From Mucilaginibacter sp. KACC 22063 (GTDB lineage Bacteria; Bacteroidota; Bacteroidia; Sphingobacteriales; Sphingobacteriaceae), in contig NZ_CP117877.1 of assembly GCF_028736115.1 (NCBI RefSeq), positions 4,340,001 through 4,404,000 on the forward strand: a DNA stretch of 64,000 nucleotides, read 5' to 3'. The translations under genes and the position numbers were made by a program. Under the pieces are notes generated by a model. The model made no database searches. It was not told where the DNA came from and saw only the letters and a list, made by a program, of their open reading frames with translations. Shown here piece by piece: positions 51,842 to 61,275 of this stretch. Each line of letters opens with the position of its first letter. Within the stretch, counting starts at the first letter, position 1.

Positions 51842-52456
51842 ATGTTTAAGAGATCTTTTATTGCCTTAGCTGCAATGGCAACCATGGCCAGTTGCCATCA
51901 CGAAAATAAGAAATACCTGCATGCAGATACTTCAAACGTAAGTAAAGACACGCTTATAGGCGCTAACCAGCTTATTGTGCCGGGTAAAAGTATCGGTAAA
52001 ACTTATATTAACGAAAATGTGGATTCTGTAATGGATCAGTTAGGCAAGCCGCAGCAATCAGACGCTGCAATGGGAGCTGCTATGAACACCTGGATGCACA
52101 AAACCGATACGGCCACTTACCAAACAGATATTTATTCGCATCGTAATTTTGGGGGCAAAGATGAAAGTACCAGCCGCGTAAAAATCATCCGCGTAACATC
52201 GCCCTGGTTTAAAACCGTAGAACGTATACATAATGGTTCTTTATTAGACAGTATCACCAAATACTACCAAGCCAGGTATACCGCCAACTATGCTAATGGT
52301 ACTGATACACTACAGATCTATGATGATATACCGCAAGGTATTGCCTTTGAGGTTAAACAGAATAAGTGCGCCGCTATATTGGTACATATCCCAAAGGATA
52401 GTTCGGCAAGCTACATATCCATGCATCCGAAAATGCAGTTTAACAGGCCTAAATAA
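51842..52456 (+). CDS. lipoprotein of unknown function
   Basis: A 204-aa protein with a short lipoprotein signal (MFKRSFIALAAMATMASCHHENKK, lipobox Cys18). The mature part begins with a TSNVSKDTLIGANQLIVPGKSIGKTYINE stretch and the segment DSVMDQLGKPQQSDAAMG. That pattern (G-x-I-x-I-G-x-x-x-x-x-V-x-x-x-L-G) resembles the start of small periplasmic repeat domains such as SmpA/BamE-like folds, but I see no firm match. No function is assigned. It has its own terminator, shared with the convergent M16 gene. Confidence 0.6.
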   Translation: MFKRSFIALAAMATMASCHHENKKYLHADTSNVSKDTLIGANQLIVPGKSIGKTYINENVDSVMDQLGKPQQSDAAMGAAMNTWMHKTDTATYQTDIYSHRNFGGKDESTSRVKIIRVTSPWFKTVERIHNGSLLDSITKYYQARYTANYANGTDTLQIYDDIPQGIAFEVKQNKCAAILVHIPKDSSASYISMHPKMQFNRPK

Positions 52457-52484
52457 AAAGGGGCGCAAATTTGCGCCCCTTTTT
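52455..52484. terminator. perfect 30-bp palindrome, bidirectional terminator
   Basis: AAAAAGGGGCGCAAA (52455-52469) and its exact reverse complement TTTGCGCCCCTTTTT (52470-52484) lie between two convergent genes, with an A-run and a T-run at the two ends; it can stop transcription from both sides. Confidence 0.9.
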
Positions 52485-52505
52485 ATTTTATAAATCGTTT
52501 ATAGA

Positions 52506-55379
52506 TTACTTCGCCTGGCTGTTCTTTTCAGGCATCAATATCAATTTAACCAGATTTTTACCGCTTAAATATTTGTTAGCGGCTTCTTTTGTACTTTGCA
52601 CTGTTACCTGGTCAAGGTCTTTTACATGATTAAGGATGCGGTCGGGATTAGCTTGTATTTCAGAGCTGCCGGTTAAATACGAAGCCCAGAAGCTATTTTC
52701 CTTTAGCTGCAATTCTGAAGATCGTTTCTCTTCGGCAACAAATTTTTGAATATCCACTGCCTCTGCACCATTTTGCTTCACTTTACCAATTTCTTCCATA
52801 GTGGCTGCGATCAGCTTATCTACGTTAGAAGGGGCACAGCTAAAGCTGATGGTAATATTGTAACGGCCAACCGGAATCTTACTGTAAGACGCACGAATCT
52901 GAGGTGAGTAAACTCCACCTTCTTTTTCGCGCAAACGCTCAATCAATTTAATGTTGATTACTTCTTCCAATGCATCTAACTGCACATTATTGGCTTCGCT
53001 GTAATCATAATCGCCTGTAAATACCAGGTCAACCACGCTTTTATCGCCAATGCCTTTGTATACAGTTTTAGTGATCTGGCCTTCAGGGGTACGTATACCT
53101 AAATCCTTATAAGTTTCATTGCTATTGGTTGCCGGTAAGCTGCCTAAGTATTTTTCAAGCAAAGGCTTGATCTTATCTGCATCAAACGCTCCTACAAAAG
53201 TGAAGGTAAATCCACTGGCATCAGCAAAGCGGTCTTTATAAAATGAATACGCTTTATCAAGGCTGGCTTTATCTAACTGCGCTGCAGTGGTTGTCATGCG
53301 GCGGAAACTATGATTACTCAACGTAGCGGTAACCGTATCTGCAAAAACAGCCTGTGGGTCTAAACTACGGTTGGCCAATACAGATTTGGTTTGCGTAATG
53401 TTCGACTGCCAGATGTCTGCATCTTTACGCGGCTCTGTAAAGTATAGATAAACCAGTTGCAATGCCGTTTCCAAATCTTTTGGCGATGTGCTGGCAGATA
53501 TGCCCTGAGTTGTTTCGTTAATGTATGGCGATACATTAACAATTTTACCTGCAAGCATTTTGCCCAACTGTATCTGGTTAAAATCAGCAATACCGCTACT
53601 ACCAATAATACCATCAGCCATGTTAGCCGATACAAAATCAGCATCGCTTGACAGTGATGTACCACCCTTGGCATAAGCACGGATCAATATCTGATCATTC
53701 TTGAAATCGGTTGGTTTTAGAATAACTTTTACACCGTTTGATAGTGTAAGGTTAGTAACACCTATGGCTGCATCTTTTTGCTCTGCTGTTACCTTACCCG
53801 GTGCAGGTTCTTTGGCAAGCAATGGTTTATTGCTTACATTATCTACATAAGCAGTAACACCTTTACCTGCCGAACTGATCCAGCTTAATAAAGTCGCCTC
53901 GCTTGGCAGGTTCGCTTTCTCTTTTTCAGGAGCAAGAATAATTACATCGCGGTTTTGGTCGCTGATAAACTTTGAAGCCAGAGCATTGATATCACTCAGC
54001 TTAATTTTATCAAGGTTATCCTTATAGAAATTATACTCCCATTCGATACCCGGGATGGGCTCACCCTGCAAGAAGTTACGCTGGTACTCGCCCACAAATG
54101 ATGATGAACGTGTTTTATCACGTTCTTTATAGGCATTTTCCATAGCAGTAAGCGTGCTTTGTTTAGCGCGGGCAAACTCGCTTTCAGTAAAGCCGAATTT
54201 ATCGGCACGCTCGGTCTCGGCCAAAACAGCATCGATAGCTAATTTCAGTTGCGGAGCAGATTTTGCAACAGCTACTTCTGTCAGCGCATCCTGATGACCT
54301 AAGAAGCCACTATAACTTACCTGTCCGAACAAGAACGGCGGATCGGCTTTCTGCGTTAATTCTGCTAAACGGTTATTCAGCATCTGGTTAAACAGTTGCG
54401 TTTTAACGTCGCGCAGGTAACCAACGGTTGAGTGGTCATCATCTGCCGGGTGCTTGATAAAGATTTGAGCCATTGTATATGGAAACTCTTTATCTGTAGC
54501 AATTTTCACTTTTGTACCAGCGGCATAAGGAACCGAATATTTAGTACGAGGGCGTTCTTTAGCAGGATTTTTTAAAGCGGAAAAGTTATCCTTAATTAAC
54601 TGCTCTACCTTTTTCGGATCAAAATCGCCTACTGCAACTACAGCCTGCAGATCAGGGCGGTACCAATCATGGTAAAAACTTTTTATCGTTTCTGGCTTAA
54701 AGTTTTTTAAGATGTCGATTTTACCGATAGGCAGGCGCTGTGCATAACGCGAATTGTTAAGCACAACAGGCATCCATTGCTGTTGTAAACGCTGTTGTGC
54801 ATTTTTACCGCGCAGGCGTTCTTCTTCAAGTACTACACCACGCTCACTGTTGATCTGGTCGGTATCAAAGCTTACATAACCAGCCCAATTAGCTAAAATA
54901 GAGAATCCCTTTTCAAATATTTTGGTGCTGTCAGTTGGTAAAGGCAACTGATATACAGTTTCATCAAATGAGGTATAGGCATTTAAATCGGCGCCGAATT
55001 TCACACCTGATTTTTGCAGATAATTTACCAGTTCGTTTTTAGGAAAATCGCGGGTACCGTTAAATGCCATGTGCTCGGTAAAGTGTGCAAGGCCTTGCTG
55101 GTCATCAGTCTCCAATACAGAACCGGCTTTATTTACCAAATAAAGTTCAGCCCGATTTTTTGGCTCAGCATTTTTGCGGATGTAATAAGTTAACCCGTTA
55201 GGCAGTTTCCCGATAATAACATTGGGATCAACCGGGATAACTTCTCCTTTGATTTGCTGAGCGGCAGGTACGGGTTTACTTTTAGGCGAGACAGGCGCTT
55301 TACGTACCTGGCCAAAAGAAGTATTAACCGCAACAAATAATGCTACGGCAATAGCTAACTGTTTTTTATTGATTTGCAT
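52506..55379 (-). CDS. M16-family zinc protease (insulinase/pitrilysin-like)
   Basis: A 957-aa secreted protease with a signal peptide (KKQLAIAVALFVAVNTSFGQ) and two M16 halves. The inverted zinc motif HxxEH is His99-x-x-Glu102-His103 (LAHFTEHMAFNGT), with the distal Glu in NSERGVVLEEE (about 179). The second half has no such motif, as is normal for the inactive C-terminal partner. It probably degrades peptides in the periplasm. A minus-strand TAATTTTG (55413-55420) fits a -7 promoter box. It is a single gene. Confidence 0.93.
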   Translation of the reverse strand: MQINKKQLAIAVALFVAVNTSFGQVRKAPVSPKSKPVPAAQQIKGEVIPVDPNVIIGKLPNGLTYYIRKNAEPKNRAELYLVNKAGSVLETDDQQGLAHFTEHMAFNGTRDFPKNELVNYLQKSGVKFGADLNAYTSFDETVYQLPLPTDSTKIFEKGFSILANWAGYVSFDTDQINSERGVVLEEERLRGKNAQQRLQQQWMPVVLNNSRYAQRLPIGKIDILKNFKPETIKSFYHDWYRPDLQAVVAVGDFDPKKVEQLIKDNFSALKNPAKERPRTKYSVPYAAGTKVKIATDKEFPYTMAQIFIKHPADDDHSTVGYLRDVKTQLFNQMLNNRLAELTQKADPPFLFGQVSYSGFLGHQDALTEVAVAKSAPQLKLAIDAVLAETERADKFGFTESEFARAKQSTLTAMENAYKERDKTRSSSFVGEYQRNFLQGEPIPGIEWEYNFYKDNLDKIKLSDINALASKFISDQNRDVIILAPEKEKANLPSEATLLSWISSAGKGVTAYVDNVSNKPLLAKEPAPGKVTAEQKDAAIGVTNLTLSNGVKVILKPTDFKNDQILIRAYAKGGTSLSSDADFVSANMADGIIGSSGIADFNQIQLGKMLAGKIVNVSPYINETTQGISASTSPKDLETALQLVYLYFTEPRKDADIWQSNITQTKSVLANRSLDPQAVFADTVTATLSNHSFRRMTTTAAQLDKASLDKAYSFYKDRFADASGFTFTFVGAFDADKIKPLLEKYLGSLPATNSNETYKDLGIRTPEGQITKTVYKGIGDKSVVDLVFTGDYDYSEANNVQLDALEEVINIKLIERLREKEGGVYSPQIRASYSKIPVGRYNITISFSCAPSNVDKLIAATMEEIGKVKQNGAEAVDIQKFVAEEKRSSELQLKENSFWASYLTGSSEIQANPDRILNHVKDLDQVTVQSTKEAANKYLSGKNLVKLILMPEKNSQAK

Positions 55380-55447
55380 AATTAATTAAGGCACCTAATT
55401 GATAAGGTCGACCAAAATTATAACTAAATCAATAACTTCCGTATTAT

Positions 55448-56575
55448 TTATACCTTAATAATTATTTTTTTACGATAGAACGGATACATAATAATCCAGC
55501 ATAACAGTACATACATCAGTGAAAATGCAAGTGATGCATTAGGCGCAGAGAAATGCGGCTCAAATACAGTGCTGTTTATATAACTTAATAAGCCGATATG
55601 ATTGCCTTTGTAAGGTATTTTAATATAGTTAATAAGCTCGCCTACAAAATCTGCAAGTATATAAGCCCCGATAGAGTTCATACCAAAAACCACAAAAGGC
55701 CATACCCATTTTTTATTACCCTGCACATCAATAAACCAGTAAGATAATGTTAACCCTAAAGTTGATATACCACCTGCATAAAGTACAAATGAGCTTGTCC
55801 AGAGTTGTTTATTGATCGGGAAAAACAAGTTCCAGATCAGGCCAAGGATAATGGCAATTACACCATAAAAAAACAACCATGATGTTTTTACGCCGCTGTC
55901 AACATCCGTCCTTTTTATCCAGCGGCCAACACTGATACCAAATAAACAGCTTCCGATGGATGGGATGACACCCAATAAGCCTTCCGGGTCCCAGGTTTTA
56001 GAATGACGCCAAAGGTGGTTGGTTCCGAAAACAAGCCTGTCTAACCATGCCCCTAAATTGGTTTCCTTTTCAAGATTAGCCGGGTGACCGTCGGGAACCG
56101 GGACAAAGGTCATGAGCAACCAGTAGCCAATTAATGCAATCGCAAATATCCAGTTACGTGTTTTCTCGGTAGTTTTAAGATATAGTATGGTACAAATAAA
56201 ATATACCACTGCAATACGCTGTAATACACCAGGAATACGCAGCGTTGCAAAGCTGTGATTATAGAAAAACCCGATTGCCCAGCTGATCAGTATCAGCGTA
56301 ACCATCCTGCGAAATGCATTCAGAATGATCTTTCCATGGTTACTTTCATGCTTTTTAGCCTGTAGGGCATAAACAATGGCTACGCCAACCATAAATAAAA
56401 ACGACGGGAAAATAAGGTCGGTTGGTGTACAACCGTTCCAGTCGGCGTGTTCTAATGGTGCATAAGCATGCTCGTTGCCCGGGTCATTAACCAGGATCAT
56501 GGCAGCTATTGTAAATCCACGAAAAAAATCAAGCGAAAGCAGGCGGGGCTTTTTAGGGGTAAGTTCTGCGGTCAT
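55448..56575 (-). CDS. HGSNAT/NagX-like membrane N-acetyltransferase (DUF5009/DUF1624 type)
   Basis: A 375-aa integral membrane protein with about ten helices. The conserved opening RLLSLDFFRGFTIAAMILVNDPG, then LEHADWNGCTPTDLIFPSFLFMVGVA, is that of the heparan-alpha-glucosaminide N-acetyltransferase family (bacterial NagX). The His/Asp-rich loop (HADW) is the catalytic region. Members acetylate the amino group of glucosamine across the membrane. Its position beside nagB, a ROK repressor and anmK supports a role in amino-sugar uptake or recycling. It lies 161 bp downstream of the nagB gene, after the latter's terminator. Confidence 0.88.
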   Translation of the reverse strand: MTAELTPKKPRLLSLDFFRGFTIAAMILVNDPGNEHAYAPLEHADWNGCTPTDLIFPSFLFMVGVAIVYALQAKKHESNHGKIILNAFRRMVTLILISWAIGFFYNHSFATLRIPGVLQRIAVVYFICTILYLKTTEKTRNWIFAIALIGYWLLMTFVPVPDGHPANLEKETNLGAWLDRLVFGTNHLWRHSKTWDPEGLLGVIPSIGSCLFGISVGRWIKRTDVDSGVKTSWLFFYGVIAIILGLIWNLFFPINKQLWTSSFVLYAGGISTLGLTLSYWFIDVQGNKKWVWPFVVFGMNSIGAYILADFVGELINYIKIPYKGNHIGLLSYINSTVFEPHFSAPNASLAFSLMYVLLCWIIMYPFYRKKIIIKV

Positions 56576-56695
56576 TATGCGTTTAACTGGTTTTGCCTAA
56601 CGGCGATATATTAATTTGTAATGTAGCTATATTGTTAAAGCTTTGCAAGCCGAATGGCTGTACTTTTCGGTTTCCAATAAAAATAATACATTACG

Positions 56696-56727
56696 AAAAA
56701 GCCCGGAAGGCTTACCATCCGGGCTTT
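56696..56727 (-). terminator. terminator of the nagB transcript
   Basis: AAAGCCCGGA (56698-56707) pairs with TCCGGGCTTT (56718-56727), followed on the minus strand by five T. It begins 10 bp after the nagB stop codon. Confidence 0.85.
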
Positions 56728-56736
56728 GTTGATATT

Positions 56737-58656
56737 TTAGAATTTGTAACGTACAAATGCTTCCATTGCTTCGTACTCGGCAAGGCCAAGTTCGTCATAA
56801 CGATTGGCGGTATCACGGTTACGGTCTTCGGCCCTAACCCAAAACTCGCGTGCATCATCGCCAGGGAATACCGGCCTGTCTTTTTGCGACTGGTGTTTGA
56901 AGATGGCGTTACGTTTACGGATAACTTCCTGCGGTGAAAGCGGAACGGCCATTTCAATTTCGTAAATATCAAACTCGTGCCATGCGCCACGGTATAACCA
57001 CATCCAGCAATCTTTAACCCATTCTTCGGTTTTTGCAAGCCGTTGTAAAGCTTCTAACACAATGTGGAAACATACAACGTGCGTACCATGCGGATCAGCA
57101 AAATCACCGGCAACAAACACCTGGTGTGGCTTTACTTTTTGCAATAAGTCAATTGTAAGCTGAACATCCTCCTCGCCTACTGCGTTCTTTTTGGTTTTAC
57201 CGGTTTCGTAAAAAGGCAAGGCCATAAAATGAATGTTCTCGTCTTTCAACCCGGCATAACGTGCACCTGCAATAGCTTCGGTTTTACGGATGAAGCCTTT
57301 CACATTCCTGATCTCCTGCGTATCGATTTGGTTAGGCTGTTTTGAAGCCAGGAAACTGCGCATGCCATCATAAATAGCTTTCAGGCTTTTACTGTCGCCA
57401 CCGCGGCTATCCTCAAAATCTATGGCAAACTCCATGTAGCGCAATACATCATCGTCCCATACTGCTGTATTGCCCGAAGTTTGATAAGCTACATGCACAT
57501 CATGCCCCTGATCAACAAGGCGGATAAAAGTACCACCCATTGAAATTACGTCATCGTCAGGGTGTGGCGAGAATATAATAGAACGTTTTTTAGCAGGATT
57601 CGCTCTTTCAGGGCGTTGCGAATCATCAGCGTTTGGTTTACCTCCCGGCCAGCCGGTAATGGTATGCTGTATCTGGTTAAAGATATCAATGTTAAGGTTG
57701 TAAACCGGGCCTTGCTCTGTAGCCAGTTGCGCCATACCGTTGTTGTTGTAATCATCATCGGTAAGTTTAAGCACCGGTTTTTTAAGCGTGGTAGCCAGCC
57801 AGATGATCGCCTTTTTCTTCAGCTCGTTTGTCCAGATACAATCTTTTACTAACCAAGGTGTATCAATACGGGTAAGCATAGAGGCTGCGCCTTCGTCAAG
57901 CACAAACTCTACATTTTCTGACAATTGAAGATATGTTGCCGGAACATCGCTTGAAATTTCGCCCTCTACTGCCTTTTTAATGATGGATGCCTTTTTCTGG
58001 TTCCAGGCCATCAATATAATTTCACGCGCTTTGAAAATGGTACCGATACCCATAGTTATGGCTTTGGTAGGCACGTTAGCTTTACCACCAAAATCACGGG
58101 CAGCATCGCTGCGGGTAAGGTCGTCAAGGGTAACCAGGCGGGTACCAGAGTTTGGTGCGGAACCCGGCTCGTTAAACCCGATGTGACCGGTACGGCCAAT
58201 ACCTAATATTTGCAGGTCCAGGCCGCCAAGTGCTTCAATTTTCTTTTCATAATCAAGGCAAAACGCAGCTACATCTTCCGCGGCTAAAGTTCCGTCTGGA
58301 ATATGCACCTTACTTTTATCAATGTCGATATGATCGAACAGGTTTTCGTTCATAAAAGTAACATAGCTTTGTACGGCATCAGGCTTCATCGGATAATATT
58401 CGTCCAGGTTGAAGGTGATCACATTTTTAAAGCTAAGGCCTTCTTCTTTATGCAACCTTACCAACTCGGCATAAACGCCAATCGGGGTTACGCCGGTTGC
58501 CAAACCCAACACCGCAGGCTCATTTTTTTCCTGGCGGGATTTAATAAGATCGGCAATGCGTTTAGCCACCTGTTTTGAGGCTGTCTGCTGATCCGGATAA
58601 ATGGTTACCGGCAATTTTTCGTACCGTGTTTCTTCAAGAAGATTTAAACGTGCCAT
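56737..58656 (-). CDS. nagB: glucosamine-6-phosphate deaminase fused to a PIG-L/LmbE deacetylase-like domain
   Basis: A 639-aa two-domain protein. Residues ~1-270 are NagB: LGLATGVTPIGVYAEL, FNLDEYYPM with the catalytic acidic pair and GIGRTGHIGFNEPGS. They turn glucosamine-6-phosphate into fructose-6-phosphate and ammonia. Residues ~360-639 are an LmbE/PIG-L fold with the zinc motif FSPHPDDDVIS and DPHGTHVVCFH, which removes N-acetyl groups from amino sugars. The fusion is widespread in Bacteroidota. It lies 27 bp after the ROK gene in the same direction. Confidence 0.93.
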   Translation of the reverse strand: MARLNLLEETRYEKLPVTIYPDQQTASKQVAKRIADLIKSRQEKNEPAVLGLATGVTPIGVYAELVRLHKEEGLSFKNVITFNLDEYYPMKPDAVQSYVTFMNENLFDHIDIDKSKVHIPDGTLAAEDVAAFCLDYEKKIEALGGLDLQILGIGRTGHIGFNEPGSAPNSGTRLVTLDDLTRSDAARDFGGKANVPTKAITMGIGTIFKAREIILMAWNQKKASIIKKAVEGEISSDVPATYLQLSENVEFVLDEGAASMLTRIDTPWLVKDCIWTNELKKKAIIWLATTLKKPVLKLTDDDYNNNGMAQLATEQGPVYNLNIDIFNQIQHTITGWPGGKPNADDSQRPERANPAKKRSIIFSPHPDDDVISMGGTFIRLVDQGHDVHVAYQTSGNTAVWDDDVLRYMEFAIDFEDSRGGDSKSLKAIYDGMRSFLASKQPNQIDTQEIRNVKGFIRKTEAIAGARYAGLKDENIHFMALPFYETGKTKKNAVGEEDVQLTIDLLQKVKPHQVFVAGDFADPHGTHVVCFHIVLEALQRLAKTEEWVKDCWMWLYRGAWHEFDIYEIEMAVPLSPQEVIRKRNAIFKHQSQKDRPVFPGDDAREFWVRAEDRNRDTANRYDELGLAEYEAMEAFVRYKF

Positions 58657-58683
58657 ATATTATTATTTTACTAAAAAGCCCCG

Positions 58684-59895
58684 TTACTGAACGGAGCTTA
58701 AACTTTTTTCCTGATTAAAATTTTCCATTACCAAAACCGCCGCGCCAATTAATTCGGCATCGAACCCAAGTTCTGATATTTTCAATACGACGTTGCTTAC
58801 CAAACGCGGTATACAATATTTGGTCATGGCTTGCTGTATCGGCGCTTCCAGTATCTTACCAACCTTTGCACCACGCCCACTTAAAATGATACTCTGCGGG
58901 TTCATGATATGGGCCAGTATTGCCAATGCCTTACCAATTTTGTATCCGGCTTCGGCCAGCAGGTCAATGGCAAAATGATCGCCGTTGTTAGCCGCATCCA
59001 TAATGGCTTCGCCAGGCAATTTTGAATTGTCTTCGGCTATGTGTTTAAGGCTGGAAATTTTACCCTCCTTTATACCTGCCATTGCTTTTTTAGCAACCGT
59101 AAGCATCGAAGCTTCAGCCTCGAGGCAACCTTGTTTTCCGCAACTGCACAAAGCACCATCTTCTGAAAGCGGGATATGGCTAAGTTCACCTGCAAAACCA
59201 TCATTACCACGATATAATTTGCCGTGTACTATCATGCCCAGGCCTATACCCCAACCCAGGTTAATCACCATTGCTTCTTTTTGAGATTTGGCAGCGCCAA
59301 ACCTTTGTTCAGCCAGTGCAATCAGACTCGAGTCGTTATCAATATATACAGGCAGATCAACCGCACGGCCAATATAGGTGCGCAAATCTTCGCCGCCCGA
59401 GTTAAGGTGCGTATAATTAATGCCCTGTTTGGTATTAATGAAACCCGGCATACCTATACCCACTCCGGCGATATGATCTTTAGAGATACCAGTCTCTACA
59501 ATGTAATTATTTATATAGTTAATAAGCTTGCTTAGCGCCTCGTCATTATCCTGCAAGCTTAACTCAACTTCTTTAACTTTATGAACCGGTTTATTTTGTA
59601 GATCAAGCAGTGCAATGCGAAATGACAGCTGATCCATTGCAATCGCCAAAATGTAAACGGCATTAGCTTTAATGCTATACATTAATGGCCTACGCCCACC
59701 GCTCGATTGCGCATAGCCCTGCTCTGTAACCATGCCATCGGCTATCAGATCATTAATGGCCTTAGCCACCATAGGTATGCTTTTTTTAAGCTGTTCGCTT
59801 ACTTCTGCACACGAAAGCTCATGATTAAAATAGAATTGCTTTAAGACACTGTCTTTCAAATCTGCTTGCTTATCTACCTTTGTCTTAAATTCCAT
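58684..59895 (-). CDS. ROK-family transcriptional repressor (NagC/Mlc type)
   Basis: From ATG 59895 a 403-aa protein. An N-terminal winged helix (SCAEVSEQLKKSIPMVAKAINDLIADGMV) is followed by a ROK sugar-kinase-like domain, which has GVGIGMPGFINTKQG and the zinc cluster LCSCGKQGCLEAEAS. This is the layout of NagC and Mlc. It is cotranscribed with nagB (27 bp gap) and divergent to anmK, so an amino-sugar or its phosphate is the likely ligand. A perfect 26-bp palindrome (59935-59960) lies in the divergent gap and is the likely operator. Confidence 0.9.
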   Translation of the reverse strand: MEFKTKVDKQADLKDSVLKQFYFNHELSCAEVSEQLKKSIPMVAKAINDLIADGMVTEQGYAQSSGGRRPLMYSIKANAVYILAIAMDQLSFRIALLDLQNKPVHKVKEVELSLQDNDEALSKLINYINNYIVETGISKDHIAGVGIGMPGFINTKQGINYTHLNSGGEDLRTYIGRAVDLPVYIDNDSSLIALAEQRFGAAKSQKEAMVINLGWGIGLGMIVHGKLYRGNDGFAGELSHIPLSEDGALCSCGKQGCLEAEASMLTVAKKAMAGIKEGKISSLKHIAEDNSKLPGEAIMDAANNGDHFAIDLLAEAGYKIGKALAILAHIMNPQSIILSGRGAKVGKILEAPIQQAMTKYCIPRLVSNVVLKISELGFDAELIGAAVLVMENFNQEKSLSSVQ

Positions 59896-59934
59896 TTTAT
59901 ACAAACTTACTAATTGCGTTTAATAACTAAAAAA

Positions 59935-59960
59935 TACTTTTTAAAATATTTTAAAAAGTA
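59935..59960. promoter_or_regulatory. perfect 26-bp palindrome, likely ROK repressor operator
   Basis: The sequence TACTTTTTAAAAT (59935-59947) is followed immediately by its exact reverse complement (59948-59960). All 13 pairs match and there is no spacer. It lies 39 bp before the ROK start codon and 42 bp before the anmK start codon, so one bound repressor could cover both promoters. NagC and Mlc operators are also AT-rich with TTTT/AAAA arms, which fits. Confidence 0.7.
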
Positions 59961-60002
59961 ATGCACACGTATAATGTATCACAAATCATAACTTTAAGCT
60001 GT

Positions 60003-61172
60003 ATGATTCATAACATTAAAAGGTTGCATCACATTGCCGAAAAAAATGAACGGCTAATAATTGGTTTAATGTCAGGCACATCTTTAGACGGACTTGACAT
60101 TGCCTTGTGTAGCTTTAAATATAGTGGTTTTAACACAAAGTTTAAACTTAAAAAATTTAAAACCTTTGTTTATACCTCTGATCTTAAAAAAGATGTGCTG
60201 GAAATCTTTGCTAAAAAACAGGTTGACCTGCAAAAACTGACTCTGTTAAATGCAAAAATTGGCGATTTACATGCGCAAATGATCCTTGAAACTTTAACCG
60301 AGTGGGAGGTTGAGCCAAAGGATGTTGACCTAATAGCCAGCCACGGGCAAACCATTTACCATGCGCCTAAAAGATTGCACGGACTGCCCGATTACCTCAA
60401 TGCCACTTTACAGATAGGTGATGGCGACCATATAGCGGTTAAGACGGGAATTATTACCATCAGTGATTTCAGGCAAAAACATATTGCAGCCGGAGGCGAG
60501 GGTGCTCCGCTTGCCTTGTATGGTGATGTAATTTTAGGCAGCAAAGCCGGAGAAAATCGCTTATTGTTAAACATTGGCGGCATTGCCAATATTACTTACT
60601 TACCGGGTCAAAGGGATGAGATCTTATGCACTGACATTGGCCCAGGAAATACAATAATTGATGCCGCATGCCGCAAGTATTTTAACGTTCCGTTTGACGA
60701 GGATGCTAAAATCGCCTTTAGCGGAACCATAAACGAGCAATTGCTGAACGAATTATCAAGGCATCCTTTTTTTGAAGAACAGTCGCCGAAAACAACTGGC
60801 CCTGAACTTTTCAATTTAGACTACGTGTTAAAGGCTCAACAACTAAGCAATACAACAGACATTGCATTAAATGATCTTGTTGCAACGCTAAGCATGTTTA
60901 CAGCCCGGGTTATTATCAATACAGTAAAAGATTTAAAAGTTGATGCGCTTTTTGTAAGCGGTGGCGGGGCAAGAAATCCATTTATTATTAATCAACTTAA
61001 AAGCAGTCTGCCCGGAATTACTATTAATGATACCAACGCATTAGGCATAGATCCTGACGCTAAGGAAGCGATTTTATTTGCGTTGTTAGCTAATGAAGCC
61101 GTAGCCGGCGAACCGATTAAAATAGGCAATAACCCCGCAGTTTTGATGGGGAAGTTTAGTTTTCCGGTGTAA
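60003..61172 (+). CDS. anmK: anhydro-N-acetylmuramic acid kinase
   Basis: Phosphorylates 1,6-anhydro-N-acetylmuramic acid, released in cell-wall turnover, to N-acetylmuramic acid 6-phosphate. From ATG 60003 it has 389 aa (an upstream ATG at 59961 adds 14 residues and directly abuts the palindrome). Motifs include the start LIIGLMSGTSLDGLDIAL, SHGQTIYHAP, the catalytic region in NIGGIANITY, DIGPGNTIIDA and VSGGGARNPFI, the ASKHA fold elements. It is divergent to the ROK-nagB unit, which links wall recycling and glucosamine catabolism. Confidence 0.93.
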   Translation: MIHNIKRLHHIAEKNERLIIGLMSGTSLDGLDIALCSFKYSGFNTKFKLKKFKTFVYTSDLKKDVLEIFAKKQVDLQKLTLLNAKIGDLHAQMILETLTEWEVEPKDVDLIASHGQTIYHAPKRLHGLPDYLNATLQIGDGDHIAVKTGIITISDFRQKHIAAGGEGAPLALYGDVILGSKAGENRLLLNIGGIANITYLPGQRDEILCTDIGPGNTIIDAACRKYFNVPFDEDAKIAFSGTINEQLLNELSRHPFFEEQSPKTTGPELFNLDYVLKAQQLSNTTDIALNDLVATLSMFTARVIINTVKDLKVDALFVSGGGARNPFIINQLKSSLPGITINDTNALGIDPDAKEAILFALLANEAVAGEPIKIGNNPAVLMGKFSFPV

Positions 61173-61266
61173 CCCCTCCTAAATCCTCACCGGTCCAATG
61201 GACTCCTTTGGAGTAGGGAGGACTTAAAAGCCCCTCTCTTTCGGAGAGGGGTTGGGGTGAGGCTTG
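61173..61266. repeat. intergenic palindromic repeat, CCTCACCCCAACCCCTCTCC family
   Basis: A left arm with CCCCTCCTAAATCCTC, an insertion of ~15 bp and CTCCTTTGGAGTAGGGAGGACTT, and a right arm with AGCCCCTCTCTTTCGGAGAGGGG-TTGGGGTGAGGCTT (61229-61265) face each other. They are related to the elements at 18376-18573 and 48978-49160. They lie between the convergent anmK and amidohydrolase genes. Confidence 0.7.
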
Positions 61267-61275
61267 GGTTCTCTT

